NCBI GenBank assembly: GCA_038213835.1
Contig: JBBQSN010000149.1
Coordinates: 1-8,210 of the forward strand
Reading direction: 5' to 3'
Length of the DNA: 8,210 nucleotides
Origin: JBBQSN01 sp038213835
Lineage (GTDB): Bacteria > Actinomycetota > Actinomycetes > Actinomycetales > CAWJMD01
This document shows positions 1-5,880 of this stretch, piece by piece; within the stretch, counting starts at the first letter, position 1; each line of letters begins with the position of its first letter. Under the pieces are notes generated by a model, which made no database searches, was not told the DNA's origin, and was given only the letters and a program-made list of their open reading frames with translations. The position numbers and the translations under genes were made by a program.

Positions 1-9
1 GCGGTACTC

Positions 10-41
10 TCGATCAACCCCGTACACCGTACATTGATCGA
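10..41. promoter_or_regulatory. Inverted-repeat operator candidate upstream of VOC gene
   Basis: A perfect 8-bp inverted repeat, TCGATCAA (10-17) and TTGATCGA (34-41), flanks a 16-nt core. The core holds two 7-bp-spaced direct repeats of CGTACA (21-26 and 28-33). A TANNNT-type -10 candidate, TACATT (30-35), lies inside the element, so a protein bound here would be expected to occlude RNA polymerase. On the opposite strand TACGGT (31-26) could serve a divergent gene to the left of the window. This is consistent with a TetR- or MarR-like operator, but no regulator gene is in view. The symmetry is seen in the sequence; the operator role is inferred. Confidence 0.4.
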
Positions 42-42
42 T

Positions 43-48
43 AGGAGA
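43..48 (+). promoter_or_regulatory. Ribosome binding site for VOC gene
   Basis: AGGAGA lies 4 nt before the GTG at 53. It supports that GTG as the start and fixes the N-terminus just before the first beta strand of the fold. The spacing is at the short end of the usual range. Confidence 0.6.
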
Positions 49-52
49 CCCC

Positions 53-439
53 GTGCTCGTCACCGCGTCCGCCGTGTCCCTCAACGTCACCGACCCGCAG
101 GCCTCGGCCGACTTCGCCCGCCGCCACCTCGGTTTCGGCACCGACATGGAGGCCGACGGCTTCGTCTCGCTCTCCCGACCCGACGTCGGGTTCACCCTGA
201 TCTACCTGCGGGTCGGCCTGTCCACGTTCACCCCCGCCTCGGCCGCCGGCCACGCCGACGGCCTGCTGGTCGCGCTGGTGGTCGACGACGTCGACGCCGA
301 GCAGTCCAGGCTCGTGGCCGAGGGGGTCGAGCTCACGACACCGGCCACCACCGAGCCGTGGGGCGAGCGGTACCTGCAGGTCACCGACCCGAACGGGGTG
401 GTGCTGCAGCTGGTCACCTGGGTGGACCCGCCCGGCTGA
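53..439 (+). CDS. VOC family (glyoxalase/bleomycin resistance-like) protein
   Basis: This is a 128-aa protein with the length and layout of a single-subunit member of the vicinal oxygen chelate superfamily. The first beta-alpha unit is residues 5-27 (SAVSLNVTDPQASADFARR, then HLGF). The second half ends with the family's closing pattern VTDPNGVVLQLVTW (about residues 110-123). Family members are dioxygenases, glyoxalases, epimerases or drug-sequestering proteins; the substrate cannot be read here. The usual metal ligands look absent: the first-strand His position is Asn or Ser, and the final strand has Gln where many enzymes have Glu. A binding rather than catalytic role is therefore possible. 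The start is GTG with an AGGAG site upstream. It lies 50 nt before pepN on the same strand, but pepN appears to have its own promoter. The fold assignment is confident; the function is unknown. Confidence 0.85.
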   Translation: MLVTASAVSLNVTDPQASADFARRHLGFGTDMEADGFVSLSRPDVGFTLIYLRVGLSTFTPASAAGHADGLLVALVVDDVDAEQSRLVAEGVELTTPATTEPWGERYLQVTDPNGVVLQLVTWVDPPG

Positions 440-477
440 GCCCGGCGACCGCAGCAGCTCGTGACGGCGCGGCTGGT

Positions 478-483
478 TACGGT
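478..483 (+). promoter_or_regulatory. Putative -10 element for leaderless pepN transcript
   Basis: TACGGT matches the actinobacterial TANNNT -10 consensus. It ends exactly 6 nt before the ATG at 490, which places the expected transcription start on the A of the start codon. No SD-like purine run precedes the ATG. This geometry is the usual signature of leaderless genes in actinobacteria. No convincing -35 hexamer is visible. An in-frame GTG at 484 is an alternative start two codons upstream, but it would lie between the -10 and the predicted transcript start. Confidence 0.5.
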
Positions 484-489
484 GTGCGG

Positions 490-2946
490 ATGGTCGAACC
501 CCTGAGCCTGACCCTGTCCGAGGCCCGTGCGCGTGTAGAGCTGGTGCGAGTGGGCCGCTACGACATCGCCGTCGACCTGACCGGGTTGCTCGAGGGGCCC
601 TGGCTGCGCTCGGTCTCGACCATCACCTTCACCTGCTCGCGGCCGGGGGCCTCGACCTTCGTGGACTGCGTCGCCGGTGTCTCGCGCGCCACGCTCAACG
701 GCCGCGACCTCGACCTGACCACCATCGAGGGCGGACGCATCCCGCTGCCGGACCTCGAGGCGGACAACGTCCTCGAGGTGGTCGCGGCGCAGGACGACAC
801 CGGAACCGGAACCGGCGTGCTGCGCACGGTCGACCCGTCCGACAAGTTCGTCTACGTCTGGACGTCCTTCGAGCCGGACGCCGCCCGCCGGGTCTGGGCC
901 TGCTTCGACCAGCCCGACCTCAAGGCGCCGCACCGGTTCACGGTGACCGCCCCGGAGTCGTGGACGGTGGCGTCGTGCACAGCCCCCGAGACGGTCGAGC
1001 CGGCGACCGATGACCTCGGCGCAGCGCGCGTCTGGCACTTCCCGGACACCCCGGCGCTGTCCACGTACGTCGTGGTGGTCAACGCGGGGCCGTTCGTCGA
1101 GCTGCGTCGGGAGCGCGACGGGTACGACCTCGGGCTGTACGCCCGCCAGTCCCTCGCCCGGTTCCTCGAGCGCGATGCCGACGAGCTGTTCGACCTCACC
1201 GCGCAGGGGCTGGCGTGGTTCGGGGAGCAGTTCGACCTGCCGTTCCCGCAGCGTCGCTACGACCAGGTGTTCGTCCCCAACCTCGGTGGGGCGATGGAGA
1301 ACTGGGGCTGCGTCACCTGGACCGACGCCGTGCTCTTCCGCTCCTCGCCCACGTACGCGCAAAGGGCTCAGCGGGCTTCGATCCTGCTGCACGAGATGGC
1401 GCACATGTGGTTCGGCGACATGGTCACCATGCTCTGGTGGGACGACCTCTGGCTGAACGAGGCGTTCGCCTCCTGGGCCCAGAGCTGGTCGGCCGTGGGT
1501 GCCACGCGCTTCGACGACGCGTGGGCCGGCGCCCTCGTCCAGTCCAAGCTCGAGGGCTACCGCGCTGACATGGGGCCGGGCACGCACCCGATCCGGGGCG
1601 AGGTCCCTGACGTCGCGCAGGCGATGGCCAACTTCGACGCGATCACCTACTCCAAGGGCCAGAGCGTGCTCCGGCAGCTGTCCGCCTTCGTCGGCGAGGA
1701 TGCCTTCGTCGCCGGGCTGCGCGCCTACTTCCGCGACCACCGCTGGGGCAGCACGACCCTGGACGACCTGATGGCCGCCGTCGGCGGGGCGGCGGGCCGC
1801 GACCTGACCAGCTGGACCACCGCCTGGCTCGATCGCGCGGGCACCGACACGATCCGGCTGGTCGACGGCGCGCTCGAGGTCGACTCCCCCGACGACCTGC
1901 CGCCGCGATCGCACCGGCTCGACGTCCGCAGCTTCAGCGTCTCCGGCGACGGGCTGGTCGAGGTCGGCACGACCGCGGTGGAGACCGACGGCACCAGCAC
2001 GCCGGTCGACCTCCCGCAGGCCGACCTGCACCTGCTCAACGCCGACGACCTCACCTTCGCCGCCGTTCGGACCGACCCCGACTCGACCCGGCTGCTCTTC
2101 GACCGGGCCGGTCAGCTGCCGGACCCGCTGTCGAGGGCGCTGGCCGCAGCGACCGCCTGGGACATGCTCGTCAAGGGCGAGGTCGGAGCCGCGGACGTCG
2201 TCGGCGCCCTCACCGGTGCGCTGGCGACCGAGCGCAGCCCGCTGGTCGCCGAGACGCTGCTGGTGCTCGCGGTGCGCACCGCGGAACAGTGGGCGCCGCG
2301 GGACGGCGTGGACGCCCTGCTCTCCCGGATCGCTTCCACCGCAGCGGCTCTCACCGGCGAGCCTGAGCTGCGCACCCCGGCGTTGCGGGCGTTGGCCGCG
2401 TCGGCGTCGGGTCCGGAGCACCTGGCCGCGCTGCAGGAGGCCGGCCGGGACGACGTCGACCTGGCATGGCGGGTGCTGGCCCGGCGAGCCGAGCTGGGCG
2501 ACCACGACCAGGCGGCGGTGACGGCGCTGCAGGAGGCGGACCCGGACCCCGAGTCCTGGGTGCGGGCCCTCGGGGTGCGGGCCGCGCAGCCCGACGCGAC
2601 GTCCAAGCAGGAGGTGTGGTCCGCGCTGATGGTGGACCGCACGGTGCCGATGGGCCAGCCGCTGATCCAGCTCGGCGGCCTGTTCTGGCGCCCCGGCCAG
2701 GTCGAGCTGCTGGAGCCCTACGCCGACCGCTACCTCGACGCCCTGCCGGACCTCGCCTCCGGCGGCATGCTCACCGGTGGCGGTCTGATCCGGCTGCTGT
2801 TCCCCTACGCGGTGGGCGACGAGGCCTTCCTGGACCGGGCGCTCGCCCTGGCCACGGCCACCGGGACCCACCCCTTCGTGCGGCAGAACCTGCTGACCGG
2901 GACCGACACGCTGCGCCGGATGCTGGCGGCACGCCGGCTGGGCTGA
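490..2946 (+). CDS. pepN: Aminopeptidase N (M1 family zinc metallopeptidase)
   Basis: This cytosolic exopeptidase removes N-terminal residues from peptides and acts in the late stage of protein turnover. With the ATG at 490 the product is 818 aa, close to the usual size of actinobacterial PepN. Visible features are the N-terminal beta-sandwich domain (about 1-200), the exopeptidase motif GAMEN at 267-271, and the gluzincin zinc site HEMAH at 301-305 with the third ligand Glu324 (HExxH-X18-E). The catalytic Tyr387 lies in ITYSKG. A helical ERAP1-like C-terminal region runs from roughly residue 530 to the end. All key residues are intact. The open frame continues upstream to 34, but that part overlaps the VOC gene in another frame and has no PepN similarity. 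The first PepN-like residues (LTLSEARARVE, then YDIAVDLTG) follow the ATG directly. The 3' end converges on clgR with a 30-nt gap. Confidence 0.95.
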   Translation: MVEPLSLTLSEARARVELVRVGRYDIAVDLTGLLEGPWLRSVSTITFTCSRPGASTFVDCVAGVSRATLNGRDLDLTTIEGGRIPLPDLEADNVLEVVAAQDDTGTGTGVLRTVDPSDKFVYVWTSFEPDAARRVWACFDQPDLKAPHRFTVTAPESWTVASCTAPETVEPATDDLGAARVWHFPDTPALSTYVVVVNAGPFVELRRERDGYDLGLYARQSLARFLERDADELFDLTAQGLAWFGEQFDLPFPQRRYDQVFVPNLGGAMENWGCVTWTDAVLFRSSPTYAQRAQRASILLHEMAHMWFGDMVTMLWWDDLWLNEAFASWAQSWSAVGATRFDDAWAGALVQSKLEGYRADMGPGTHPIRGEVPDVAQAMANFDAITYSKGQSVLRQLSAFVGEDAFVAGLRAYFRDHRWGSTTLDDLMAAVGGAAGRDLTSWTTAWLDRAGTDTIRLVDGALEVDSPDDLPPRSHRLDVRSFSVSGDGLVEVGTTAVETDGTSTPVDLPQADLHLLNADDLTFAAVRTDPDSTRLLFDRAGQLPDPLSRALAAATAWDMLVKGEVGAADVVGALTGALATERSPLVAETLLVLAVRTAEQWAPRDGVDALLSRIASTAAALTGEPELRTPALRALAASASGPEHLAALQEAGRDDVDLAWRVLARRAELGDHDQAAVTALQEADPDPESWVRALGVRAAQPDATSKQEVWSALMVDRTVPMGQPLIQLGGLFWRPGQVELLEPYADRYLDALPDLASGGMLTGGGLIRLLFPYAVGDEAFLDRALALATATGTHPFVRQNLLTGTDTLRRMLAARRLG

Positions 2947-2982
2947 CCTTCCGGACCGCTGGTGGCCGCGGGGGCCTCAGCC
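2941..2982. terminator. Possible bidirectional terminator between pepN and clgR
   Basis: GGCTGA (2941-2946, containing the pepN TGA) is the exact reverse complement of TCAGCC (2977-2982, containing the clgR stop on the other strand). The stop codons of the two convergent genes therefore form the base of one hairpin. Inside it, GGCC (2964-2967) and GGCC (2973-2976) can pair around a 5-nt loop. There is no T-tract on either side, and the large internal loop makes the structure only moderately stable. Its position between two convergent genes 30 nt apart fits a shared terminator. This is inferred from symmetry alone. Confidence 0.35.
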
Positions 2983-3318
2983 GACGCGCAGCAGGTGGGT
3001 CGATTCGTCGCCGAACCCCTCGGGCAGCTCGTCCGGGAAGGCGTGTCCGAGGTCGGCCGGCACGGTGTCGGGGACGACGACGCCCTCGGCCACCGCCACC
3101 CGCTCGCTCACCTCGCGCAGGACCACGGACATCGGCACCTCCAGGGCCCCGCAGATGGAGGCCAGCAGCTCGGAGGAGGCCTCCTTCTGACCGCGCTCGA
3201 CCTCGGAGAGGTACCCGAGGGAGACCCGGGCCTGGCCGGAGACCTGACGCAGCGTGCGGCCCTGCCGCTGGCGCGCTCCGCGCAGGACGTCGCCGATCTC
3301 GCGTCGTAGCACGACCAC
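2977..3318 (-). CDS. clgR: ClgR-type XRE helix-turn-helix transcriptional regulator
   Basis: The 113-aa product has a Cro/C1-type HTH at about residues 6-64. It includes RTLRQVSGQARVS (21-33) and the highly conserved GYLSEVERGQKEASSELL (35-52), followed by an acidic tail of about 45 residues. This sequence, this length and the nearby cinA and pgsA match actinobacterial ClgR, which activates clpP/clpC and other stress genes and is itself a Clp substrate. The start is chosen as GTG 3318 because AAGGGAGGT, a near-perfect SD, lies 7 nt upstream. The open frame continues to 3510, but the extra 64 residues are Pro/Arg/Gly-rich and precede the SD. The C-terminus is HLLRVG, without the terminal alanines expected of a Clp-degradable tail. 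The gene is convergent with pepN and lies 374 nt downstream of the protease gene, so it probably has its own promoter. Confidence 0.88.
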   Translation of the reverse strand: MVVLRREIGDVLRGARQRQGRTLRQVSGQARVSLGYLSEVERGQKEASSELLASICGALEVPMSVVLREVSERVAVAEGVVVPDTVPADLGHAFPDELPEGFGDESTHLLRVG

Positions 3319-3324
3319 CGGGCG

Positions 3325-3333
3325 ACCTCCCTT
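3325..3333 (-). promoter_or_regulatory. Strong ribosome binding site fixing the clgR start
   Basis: On the - strand this reads AAGGGAGGT, with 7 nt between GGAGG and the GTG at 3318. It is the best SD in the window. It rules out the longer 177-aa reading frame that begins at 3510 and favours GTG 3318 over the in-frame GTG at 3312. Confidence 0.8.
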
Positions 3334-3532
3334 CCGCTGCTGCGCCGAGGGGGCGGGCGCCGCGGGTTGGTGGCGTCGTCCCCGTTCCAGTGTTCCAACC
3401 GTACCCGCGGCCACCGACGGGCGCGCGGGAGTGGGGGGTCGGTGACCCGGTCGGGGCACCGACCGGCCCACGAGCGTCCCGGGCTGTCGCACCGTCGTCC
3501 CGTCCTTCATGCCCTGCTCAACTCCCCGCGGG

Positions 3533-3549
3533 GGGCGGGTGTTCCGCCC
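3533..3549. repeat. GC-rich stem-loop GGGCGG/CCGCCC
   Basis: GGGCGG (3533-3538) and CCGCCC (3544-3549) form a 6-bp stem with the 5-nt loop GTGTT. It overlaps the palindrome CCCCGCGGGG at 3524-3533 by one base and lies 16 nt from the larger hairpin at 3566-3604. It may be a secondary terminator stem or part of a mutually exclusive structure. Confidence 0.5.
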
Positions 3550-3565
3550 GTCCCCCGACAGAGCA

Positions 3566-3604
3566 GTCAGACCCTGCTCCCGCGGGGCGGGTGCAGGGTC
3601 TGAC
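3566..3604. terminator. Strong 12-bp stem-loop, likely terminator after the protease gene
   Basis: GTCAGACCCTGC (3566-3577) and GCAGGGTCTGAC (3593-3604) are perfect reverse complements. The intervening 15 nt hold a second stem, CCCGC (3579-3583) with GCGGG (3587-3591), around a GGG loop, interrupted only by a T/T mismatch. This gives 17 paired positions in total. It lies about 90 nt past the protease stop on the - strand. No U-tract follows on either strand, so it would be an I-shaped terminator of the kind common in GC-rich actinobacteria, or an RNA-stabilising 3' structure. The structure is seen directly; its function is inferred. Confidence 0.6.
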
Positions 3605-3692
3605 CGGTCTCACCCGGGCGGCCTGACGTCCTGGGGGTGCTGGCGGGGTGGAGCCGCCCTTCCCCGGGCCGCACGTCGCGTCGGGGCTCAGG

Positions 3693-5198
3693 TCACGGCT
3701 TGCCGTACTTCAGGGAGTACGTGCCCGAGCCGCTGTAGGCGTACACGGTCCAGCGGTACTGGCCCGCGGTGCCGTTGTAGGTGACGTTCTCCGTCGAGGA
3801 CGAACGCTCGCCCGCGGCCACCTCCACCCAGGAGGACCCGTTCCACTTGTCGAGGTACAGGTCGAAGTCGGTGCCGGACGGACCGGTCAGGCAACCGGTG
3901 TGGGTGCCCGATGCGGTGGTGGTGAAGGAGACCGCCTGCACCTCCGTGCGTGAGCTCACCGAGCCACCCACGGTCGTGGAGCAGGCGCCGCCGGTGGGCG
4001 GCGGCTGGGTGCCACCGCCGCTGAGCAGCGAGTGGACGAGGCGGTTCGGGGAGCCGCTGCCGGCCCCGGTCACCACGCCGGTGGTGGACGTGCCGGTGAT
4101 CGCGTTCGTCACCGTCGTGGCCGAGGCGCTCGGGTCGCCCTGCAGGTACAGGGCGGCGACGCCGGCCACGTGCGGGGAGGCCATCGACGTGCCCGAGATC
4201 GTGTTCGTCGCTGTGGTCGAGGTGTACCAGGCTGAGGTGATGTCGCTGCCCGGCGCGAAGACGTCCACGCAGGAACCGAAGTTGGAGAACGAGGACCGGG
4301 CGTCGGTGCGCGTGGTCGAGCCCACCGTGATCGCCGACGGAGCGCGGGCAGGGGAGACGTTGCACGCGTTCTGGTTCTCGTTGCCCGCCGCGACCACGAC
4401 GGTGATGCCGCGTGAGGTCATCCGCGCGATCGCGTCGTCGGTGGCCTGCGAGGCGCCGCCGCCGAGCGACATGTTGGCGACCGAGGGGCCGGATCGGTTG
4501 TTCGCGACCCAGTCCATGCCGGCGATGACACCCGCGTTGGTGCCGGAACCGTTGCAGCCCAGGACCCGGACGGGGATCAGCGTGACGCCCTTGGCGACGC
4601 CGTAGGTGGTGGCGCCGACGGTGCCCGCGACGTGAGTGCCGTGCCCGTTGCAGTCGGTGGTGCCGCGACCGTCGTTGATGGCCGAGTACCCGGCCGCGGT
4701 GCGTCCGGAGAACTGCTGGTGGGAGGTCAGGATGCCGGTGTCGATGACGTACGCCTTCACCCCGGCGCCGGTGGGCGTGTAGGTGTAGGTGGTGCTCAGC
4801 GGCAGGTTGCGCTGGTCGATCCGGTCCAGGCCCCAGGTCGCGTTGCTCTGCGTGGCGCTGAGCGAGACCACCCGGTCCTGCTCCACGTAGGCCACCGACG
4901 GGTCCGTGCGGACCTTGGCGAGCTCACCGGCGTCGAGCTGGGCCGCGTAGCCCTTCAGCGCCGGGAACTGCCGGTAGACCTTGCCGCCGTAGCCCGAGGC
5001 CCGCTTGGTGGCGTCCTGGGCACTGCTCGTCGACACGCCGTTCTTCAGCATGACGATGTAGCTGCCCGCGACGGCCGACGAGCTCGCCGTGGTCAGAGGG
5101 GCGAGCCCGGGGGCTGCGGCTGTAGCCGCTTGCGCCATCGAGCCGGTCAGGGCCGCGGCGGCGAGCACCGACAGTGCCTTGCGCGCTGAGCTGGTCAC
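3693..5198 (-). CDS. Secreted subtilisin/proteinase K-like serine protease (S8) with PPC-like domain
   Basis: The 501-aa preproenzyme is predicted to be exported. Residues 1 to about 30 form a signal peptide (positive MTSSARK, hydrophobic SVLAAAALTG, Ala-rich cleavage area). An I9 propeptide spans roughly 43-113 (GSYIVMLKNG to AYVEQDRVVSL) and acts as intramolecular chaperone and inhibitor. The S8 domain (about 120-392) has the complete triad: Asp153 in AYVIDTGI, His186 in NGHGTHVAGT and Ser338 in GTSMASPHVAG, with oxyanion Asn273 in AAGNEN. Four cysteines in this domain resemble proteinase K/aqualysin-type disulfides. A GGGTQPPPTGG linker leads to a PPC-like beta-sandwich domain (about 405-501) with FDLYLDKWNGSSW and YRWTVYAYSGSGTYSL. 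The start is GTG 5198, with GGGAG 6 nt upstream; the frame extends to 5270 but lacks signal-peptide character there. It likely degrades external protein. It separates cinA from clgR. Confidence 0.93.
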   Translation of the reverse strand: MTSSARKALSVLAAAALTGSMAQAATAAAPGLAPLTTASSSAVAGSYIVMLKNGVSTSSAQDATKRASGYGGKVYRQFPALKGYAAQLDAGELAKVRTDPSVAYVEQDRVVSLSATQSNATWGLDRIDQRNLPLSTTYTYTPTGAGVKAYVIDTGILTSHQQFSGRTAAGYSAINDGRGTTDCNGHGTHVAGTVGATTYGVAKGVTLIPVRVLGCNGSGTNAGVIAGMDWVANNRSGPSVANMSLGGGASQATDDAIARMTSRGITVVVAAGNENQNACNVSPARAPSAITVGSTTRTDARSSFSNFGSCVDVFAPGSDITSAWYTSTTATNTISGTSMASPHVAGVAALYLQGDPSASATTVTNAITGTSTTGVVTGAGSGSPNRLVHSLLSGGGTQPPPTGGACSTTVGGSVSSRTEVQAVSFTTTASGTHTGCLTGPSGTDFDLYLDKWNGSSWVEVAAGERSSSTENVTYNGTAGQYRWTVYAYSGSGTYSLKYGKP

Positions 5199-5204
5199 GT
5201 TCGT

Positions 5205-5209
5205 CTCCC
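5205..5209 (-). promoter_or_regulatory. Ribosome binding site fixing the protease start
   Basis: GGGAG on the - strand lies 6 nt before the GTG at 5198. It selects the start that puts a positively charged n-region right at the N-terminus, as a Sec signal peptide requires. The 24 codons upstream in the same frame would place an Arg-rich stretch ahead of it. Confidence 0.65.
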
Positions 5210-5301
5210 TCGTCCACCGGCTCCCCCAAGACCCCAGCGGTCTCTGCCGGCTGCTCCGGAACCTAGCCACGTTCTGTCCGGTTCGGGGGGTTTCGAGCTG
5301 A

Positions 5302-5315
5302 GTTCTAGGGAGAAC
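5302..5315. repeat. Inverted repeat GTTCT-AGGG-AGAAC between cinA and the protease gene
   Basis: GTTCT (5302-5306) and AGAAC (5311-5315) form a perfect 5-bp inverted repeat with a 4-nt centre. It lies 23 nt past the cinA stop and about 100 nt before the protease start. It could be a weak terminator for the rimO-pgsA-cinA operon or an operator for the protease gene. A - strand TAGGTT (5265-5260), without a recognisable -35, is a weak promoter candidate in the same 139-nt gap. Function is unassigned. Confidence 0.3.
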
Positions 5316-5337
5316 CCCCGGGCCCCGCGGAGGGTGG

Positions 5338-5880
5338 TCACCGCACGTGATCGGGGTTGCGCTCCCACTCGCTCAGACGGGTGAACAGCAGCTCGAGCGC
5401 CGTCACCGTCGCGGCCTCGCGCACCTGCTGCCGGTCGCCGTCCAGCTCGAGCCGGCAGACCTGTGCATCACCGCCCCGCACGTCCTGCACGGCGAGGTAC
5501 ACCGTCCCGGCGGGGACGCCCTCGGACGGGCCCGGACCGGCCACGCCCGTGGTCGAGACGGCGAGGTCGGCGCCGAGCGCGCGACGGGCGCCGGCCACCA
5601 TCTGGGCCGCCACCTGCTCGCTGACCGCGCCGACGGCGTGGAGCATCTCGGGCTCGACGCCCAGGAGCGCCTGCTTGGTCTCCCAGGTGTACGCCACCAC
5701 TGCGCCACGCAGGACGGCCGAGACGCCGGGCACCGCGCCGAGGGTGGCGCAGACCAGTCCGGCGGTGAGCGACTCGGCCGTGCCGAGCGTCACCCCGCGG
5801 GAGACGGCGAGGGTGACGACCTCGCGGGCGAGGTCGTCCAGGGACGCAGGTCCCGCACCGGGCCGGCGCGGGTCGCTCAC
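5338..5880 (-). CDS. cinA: CinA C-terminal domain protein, probable NMN amidohydrolase (PncC type)
   Basis: The 180-aa product consists of the CinA C-terminal domain alone and lacks the N-terminal MocF/ADP-ribose pyrophosphatase domain of full-length CinA. The family deamidates nicotinamide mononucleotide to nicotinate mononucleotide in the pyridine nucleotide cycle. Visible family motifs are TLGTAESLTAGLV (about residues 28-40, including the proposed nucleophilic Ser of TAES), VLRGAVVAYTWETKQALLGV, GAVSEQVAAQM, and STTGVAGPGPSEGVPAGTVY near residues 106-125. The start GTG at 5880 overlaps the pgsA TGA in a GTGA arrangement, with no strong SD, so translation probably depends on coupling to pgsA. 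It is the last gene of the rimO-pgsA-cinA unit. In many actinobacteria clgR would follow directly, but here a protease gene does. Clustering with pgsA reflects conserved gene order rather than an obvious pathway link. Confidence 0.9.
   Translation of the reverse strand: MSDPRRPGAGPASLDDLAREVVTLAVSRGVTLGTAESLTAGLVCATLGAVPGVSAVLRGAVVAYTWETKQALLGVEPEMLHAVGAVSEQVAAQMVAGARRALGADLAVSTTGVAGPGPSEGVPAGTVYLAVQDVRGGDAQVCRLELDGDRQQVREAATVTALELLFTRLSEWERNPDHVR

Larger units (their letters stand above)
3319..3692. other. Gene-free spacer upstream of clgR, rich in inverted repeats
   Basis: This 374-nt gap contains no convincing gene; its open frames are Pro/Arg/Gly-rich shadows. The half next to clgR has a possible - strand -10, TACGGT (3403-3398), without a clear -35, and a doublet of GTTCCA at 3384-3389 and 3392-3397 (+ strand) that could be a regulator site. 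The half next to the protease gene carries a cluster of hairpins. These are GGCGG/CCGCC (3642-3646 with 3654-3658), a 12-bp stem (3566-3604), GGGCGG/CCGCCC (3533-3549) and the palindrome CCCCGCGGGG (3524-3533). The spacer probably separates protease transcription from an independently regulated clgR promoter. Confidence 0.6.

Noticed and set aside
34..489. N-terminal extension of pepN frame upstream of ATG 490
   Set aside because: The extension is Arg/Pro-rich, overlaps the VOC gene in a different frame, and PepN similarity begins right after ATG 490.
202..2871. Very long open frame on the - strand antisense to pepN
   Set aside because: The composition is Gly/Arg/Gln/His-rich without family motifs, it is fully opposite an intact M1 peptidase, and long antisense frames are expected at this GC content.
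3319..3510. 64-residue N-terminal extension of ClgR from ATG 3510
   Set aside because: A near-perfect SD lies inside it and points to GTG 3318; the extension is Pro/Arg/Gly-rich, and ClgR family length fits the shorter product.
2466..3626. + strand 386-residue open frame spanning the end of pepN, clgR and the spacer
   Set aside because: It has extreme Arg/Gly/Pro composition, crosses a real gene end and the hairpin cluster, and matches no family.
3319..3692. Mobile-element remnant or attachment site in the spacer
   Set aside because: There is no transposase fragment, tRNA or target-site duplication; the repeats are short and best explained as RNA-structure or terminator sequences.
3781..4605. 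+ strand open frame opposite the S8 protease
   Set aside because: It is antisense to an intact catalytic domain with all triad residues; no start signal or motif is present.
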